This document shows, in pieces, positions 60,740-64,000 of a stretch of DNA of 64,000 bases. How positions within the stretch are numbered: position 1 is the stretch's first letter; every line of letters begins with the position of its first letter. The notes beneath the pieces are model-generated. The model had not been told where the DNA came from. It ran no database searches and worked only from the letters and a program-made list of their open reading frames with translations. The stretch is from Notolepis coatsorum (Eukaryota > Chordata > Actinopteri > Aulopiformes > Paralepididae). Location: contig OZ020593.1 of NCBI GenBank assembly GCA_963971535.1, forward strand, positions 35,188,576 through 35,252,575, given 5' to 3'. The position numbers were made by a program, and so were the translations under genes.

Positions 60740-61065
60740 ACTATCACCGACATCTAAGAAGGGAGATCCCCCCTTGAACGGCCCTTCTAAGGTTTCTCTC
60801 CTCCACATTGCCTGTGGAGCTTTTTTTCCTATTGTTAGGTTTTAGTGAGTTTTTCCTTACCTTCGCGTGGGCTATGTCTGGGAGTGCTTGCATTCTTTCA
60901 TTTATTTGCATTCATCTAAAAAAATGTTGGACCCTATGGTGTTCTTGTTCTGTTCTTGACTTATTGTTATGTTGTCTTCTTGACTTGTTTAAAGAAGACC
61001 TGTACGGCCCATGGGGACATTAACGTGTGTTGTCGGGCCCTATAAATAAATTTGATTTGATTTAA
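60740..61065 (+). repeat. LINE 3' UTR end
   Basis: CCTTCTAAGGTTTCTCTCCTCC, AGTGAGTTTTTCCTTACC and a CCCTATAAATAAATTTGATT tail with TTGATTTGATTT units resemble 3' ends of a widespread fish LINE. No polymerase coding is attached. Confidence 0.5.
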
Positions 61066-61287
61066 TGACCAACCCACGTACCCATGTACGTCACAGTCAC
61101 ATATAAAAAAAAATCAGTACATTTCAAGTAGATAAGGTATTATGTTGAAGAATACACTTAAATAAGAGGCCAGAGTAAAATTTGAAGCAAATTATTTTAA
61201 TATATTGATTGATTACTTAATCAATACAAGATGTCAATATTAAACTTAAATTGTAACCTAATGTTAACATCAAACAGAACATAATAA

Positions 61288-61440
61288 AGTGGCGCAGTGG
61301 GCAAGGCGCTCGCCACTAGTGCAGGAGATGCTGGGTTCGAGCCCAGCTCTCGGCATTGCTACCAGCCTGGATGGTCGTTCATACTAACACAATTGGCAGT
61401 GTTAGGGGTGGGAAAGCTGGTGGGTGGGTCCTGGTCGTTG
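61288..61440 (+). mobile_element. SINE of the GTCGTTCA family, 3'-truncated copy
   Basis: The best-preserved head: GTGGCGCAGTGGGCAAGGCG and B-box GGGTTCGAGCCCAG. The body stops after GGTCCTGGTCGTTGTAAA and continues into an A-rich tract. Confidence 0.75.
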
Positions 61441-61503
61441 TAAAAAAAATAATAATAATAAAATGTGTAAAATAAATAAAAAATAAATAAAACTTAAACC
61501 TCC

Positions 61504-63755
61504 TCATTTCTCAATCATGTCCTCATCAGAGTCCACAATCTCCACCCTCTTTGCCCGGTCACGTCCGTCGATAAAGTCCGGTCTCCTACTCCTGACGCAG
61601 TCCTGGTGCCACAGATTCACAGCTTTTGTGGGGTCATACTCACTGATCTCTGGAGAGGACAGCTGGACCTCCAGGAGATCTGACAGTCTGTCAGACTTTA
61701 GGCTGGACCGCCAGTCTGTTTTTACCTGTTTCGTTATACTGAACCCTCTCTCACATTCAGCTGTGGATGCAGGGAAGGACAGGACCAGGTCGACCAATGC
61801 CAGTAAATCAGGGCAGGAATAGAGATGGCTCCTGTTGACCGTGAGCCAGGACATCTTCTGCAGGGACTGGGCCTCCTAGTACAGCAGTGCCTTCAGGACA
61901 GTCCACTGGTCAGGGATCCTTTCTGCAAAAATTCCAGAGGTCTCCAGGACTGGCTTGAAGTGGTTTCGATTTCGATTTCAGTTTCTCCAAAATCTAGAAT
62001 TGGATAAATATTACAGAAAGCATAGTTTTAATTCTCAAAGATTCAAACTATAATAATATGATCATGAACCAGGCTGACTGCACTGCCCTGTTTTAAACAT
62101 AATTAGAAAGCAACCTACCTGCTGCTACGTCTGCTGACTCTGGCCAGTTGGTGAAGCTGACCACCTTGGTGGCACACAGCAACCCGTCACTGACGTCCTG
62201 GAACCGGTCGGTCAGACTCTCCTGTAGCTTGTCAAGCATTTTCTCCTGTGAAGTGACGATGGTCTTGCTCCACTTGCTGTCACTTCTGGTCAGTGGAATT
62301 CCCTCATAGCTGTTGGCCATTGTGGCTTTCATCATGGGCCCTTGTCTGAAGATAAAAGACTAATTTTACTATTTACATTTCTGAATTCACATTTCACTCA
62401 CACAATCATTTCTCTTAATTCTCTTAAGGTACACATTTATTTTGCAGCTTAAATAAACATACCTGGTTTTGTACTTCTTAAGTACTGCCTGTGTTGAGCA
62501 CAAGGAGCTGTGTGCCTCCGCTATGGTGACAGTGGACCTCTGCAGACAGGCAGACAGGCTGCTCAGGTGTGTGAGTGTGTCATGCAGGAAGCCACAGAAG
62601 CGGACAACAGCAGCATCCCAGGCAGTACTGTAGTAGCCTCTGGCCTTGGCCTGCTGGGCACCTCTAACATTTTGGGCATCAGGAGATTGAATCTGAAATA
62701 CATTAAGAACAAAGACATACAAATAAACAATTAATTGCTGTGGGGGGGGGGGGGGGGGGGGGGGTATGGCAGATTTGATCAATGCATAAAACATGGAAAC
62801 ATGTTACTAATTCTAAGCATGTTTGTTGTTATTTACTTTATTTATATTTATTTTAGAATACTGTTTTGGAGTATTAATTTTTGTTAAGAATATAGGACAG
62901 GCATATATAAGCATTATGCTTCAGTCTGTACCTTTTCAGTCACTGTAAAATCAAATATTGTTAAATGATGGTGTATATTGCATTGTGTGAGATGATGACT
63001 GAATAAACTACTACTACTACTACATTACATATTTATGTTAACTTTTGGAGTACTACTTAGCATAGAAATCTAGAGCCACTACCTGTTCCAAGTGCTGGAC
63101 AAGCCCCTGGTAACCACGCAGGAAATGGTCCAGGGCACGCAGTAGGTGTCCCGCCAATTCTGGTGGGGACCAGTGCTGTGTGCCCAAGAGCCTGGAAGCT
63201 GTTTAGCAGGTTGGCCCTGTTCAGTGGACTGGTGTGGTAGAAGGTGTAGAGCCCACTGATGAGGTCTTCTACTTTCTGGAACATCACATTGGAGCGGATG
63301 GAATCGGCAAAGGCCAGTTCAAGGCGGTGTGCTATACAGTGGATCCCGATGATGTAGGCCTTGTCCCCCTTCAGCCGGCTGACCACACCGTTCATGGCTC
63401 CGGTCATCACAGCCGCTCCATCTGTTGCCAGAGCAACCAACTTGCTCCCCCACTCCTCACACACTCCATCCATGATGACACTGATGGCATTGGTTATGTG
63501 TGACGCGTCTGTCTTCTCCACTGACTTGATGCCAACAAACGTTGTCTCAATCTTGCCCTTGTGACAGAATCTGACATACACTAATTCCTCTTCGTCTGAC
63601 AAGATGGAGAGACATTTTATGTTTTTTTTAAATTCTCTCTGGCGTGGTTTCTCTCAGCCTCTGCAACATGGTGCATGAACTCTCTGGCCTGCTTCTCATT
63701 TCTATATGTTGAGCCCACAGCAATGCCTTTCTTTTCATCCAAACTGCAAAAATCC
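61504..63755 (-). pseudogene. hAT-derived ZNF862-like gene, at least five exons, degraded
   Basis: Minus-strand exons, in order: 63755-63603 (GSTYRNEKQAREFMHHVAEA), 63600 to about 63075 (EEELVYVRFCHKGKIETTFV, KLVALATDGAAVMTGAMNGV, IGIHCIAHRLELAFADSI, TSPLNRANLLNSF), 62692-62463, 62345-62119 and about 61990-61504. The last has VLSFPASTAECERGFSITKQ, the hAT dimerisation block, ending DEDMIEK at 61504. Introns have GT-AG edges. Lesions: a frameshift in an A run near 63630, loss of about eight residues after SILSD where GSTDS is usual (including a catalytic-region Asp), loss of the RW part of GGTRW near 63150, and a TAG at about 61876. It is not a processed copy, because introns remain. It continues past 63755 toward the window edge, where the zinc-finger N-terminus should lie. 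Confidence 0.75.
62743..62764. repeat. G run
   Basis: About 22 consecutive G in an intron of the hAT-derived pseudogene. Confidence 0.9.
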
Positions 63756-64000
63756 AACAAACAAACAAATTAATTCAATACAATGAATAAGGTTATCTAA
63801 TATACAGTATAGCTGCCTGGAACTATTCAAACATTTCAGTACATAATAACAGTATACTGTATAATGAGTTATTTGATTGAAAACACAACATAAACAAGGC
63901 TATGCTAAATAAATGACCAGATCAGTTCACAGTTGTGAGTCTCACGTTATTACAAGAATACTCTACATGCATTGTGCTTCATTAACAGGTTTCATATAGT
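63756..64000. other. Probable intron of the hAT-derived pseudogene
   Basis: The minus strand reads GGATTTTTGCAG just before exon sequence at 63755, a good acceptor. The rest is AT-rich and noncoding to the window edge. Confidence 0.45.

Overview
The window reads as vertebrate, most likely ray-finned fish (teleost) nuclear DNA. The evidence is the repeat content: L2/Maui-type and Rex1/CR1-like LINEs, tRNA-derived SINEs ending in (ATT)n, PIF/Harbinger, hAT, TTAA-inserting piggyBac-like and Kolobok-like elements, a gypsy-like LTR element, GT-AG introns, many microsatellites and long homopolymers. I cannot name the species. I recognise no ordinary cellular protein-coding gene, no functional tRNA or rRNA gene and no CRISPR. 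Every convincing reading frame belongs to, or derives from, a transposable element.

Layout. 1-8.9 kb: a DNA transposon with 7-bp target duplications (169-1544), a fish SINE inside a duplicated flank, LINE debris, a hAT fragment with GTF2IRD2-like coding, a 1.7-kb hAT element with perfect 8-bp duplications, a second SINE family and a piggyBac-like element. 8.9-16.6 kb: a compound PIF/Harbinger element flanked by AGT. Its first unit keeps both partner genes, a Myb/SANT-like protein gene (+) and a HARBI1-type nuclease gene (-), convergent and split by GT-AG introns; the second unit is a deleted copy joined head to tail. 16.6-26 kb: SINEs, piggyBac-like and hAT elements, and the longest stretch that looks single-copy (about 17.95-21.5 kb). 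26-31 kb: a young gag-only LTR element inside a 54-bp tandem array, then a broken hAT-like transposase gene. 31-38 kb: a GA/CT palindrome inside a TTAA element, Rex1-like LINEs and a piggyBac > hAT > hAT > LINE nest. 38-45.1 kb: foldback and hAT elements and a LINE > solo LTR > L2 nest. 45.1-47.3 kb: mostly unassigned, with a possible conserved noncoding stretch. 47.4-51.8 kb: an apparently intact full-length L2 LINE (1142-codon EN-RT frame). 51.8-55.2 kb: piggyBac-like elements nested in one another and a SINE in a 41-bp tandem array. 55.2-64 kb: an unassigned stretch, a Rex1-like pseudogene, tandem repeats and a multi-exon hAT-derived (ZNF862-like) pseudogene.

Most notable: in the Harbinger Myb-like gene two phase-0 gaps (9371-9499, 9584-9663) each have GT-AG ends, restore the reading frame when removed, and consist entirely of 3' tails of one retroposon family that also occurs elsewhere here. 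They look like introns gained by retroposition into AGG(T) sites. Also notable: about seven divergent TTAA elements with CACTTT/CACATT-type ends that each keep a short N-terminal reading frame ending at a GGTAAG splice donor, and a SINE that shares its 3' tail with the intact L2. All readings were made by eye, so boundaries are mostly good to a few bases and family names are by motif, not by database search.
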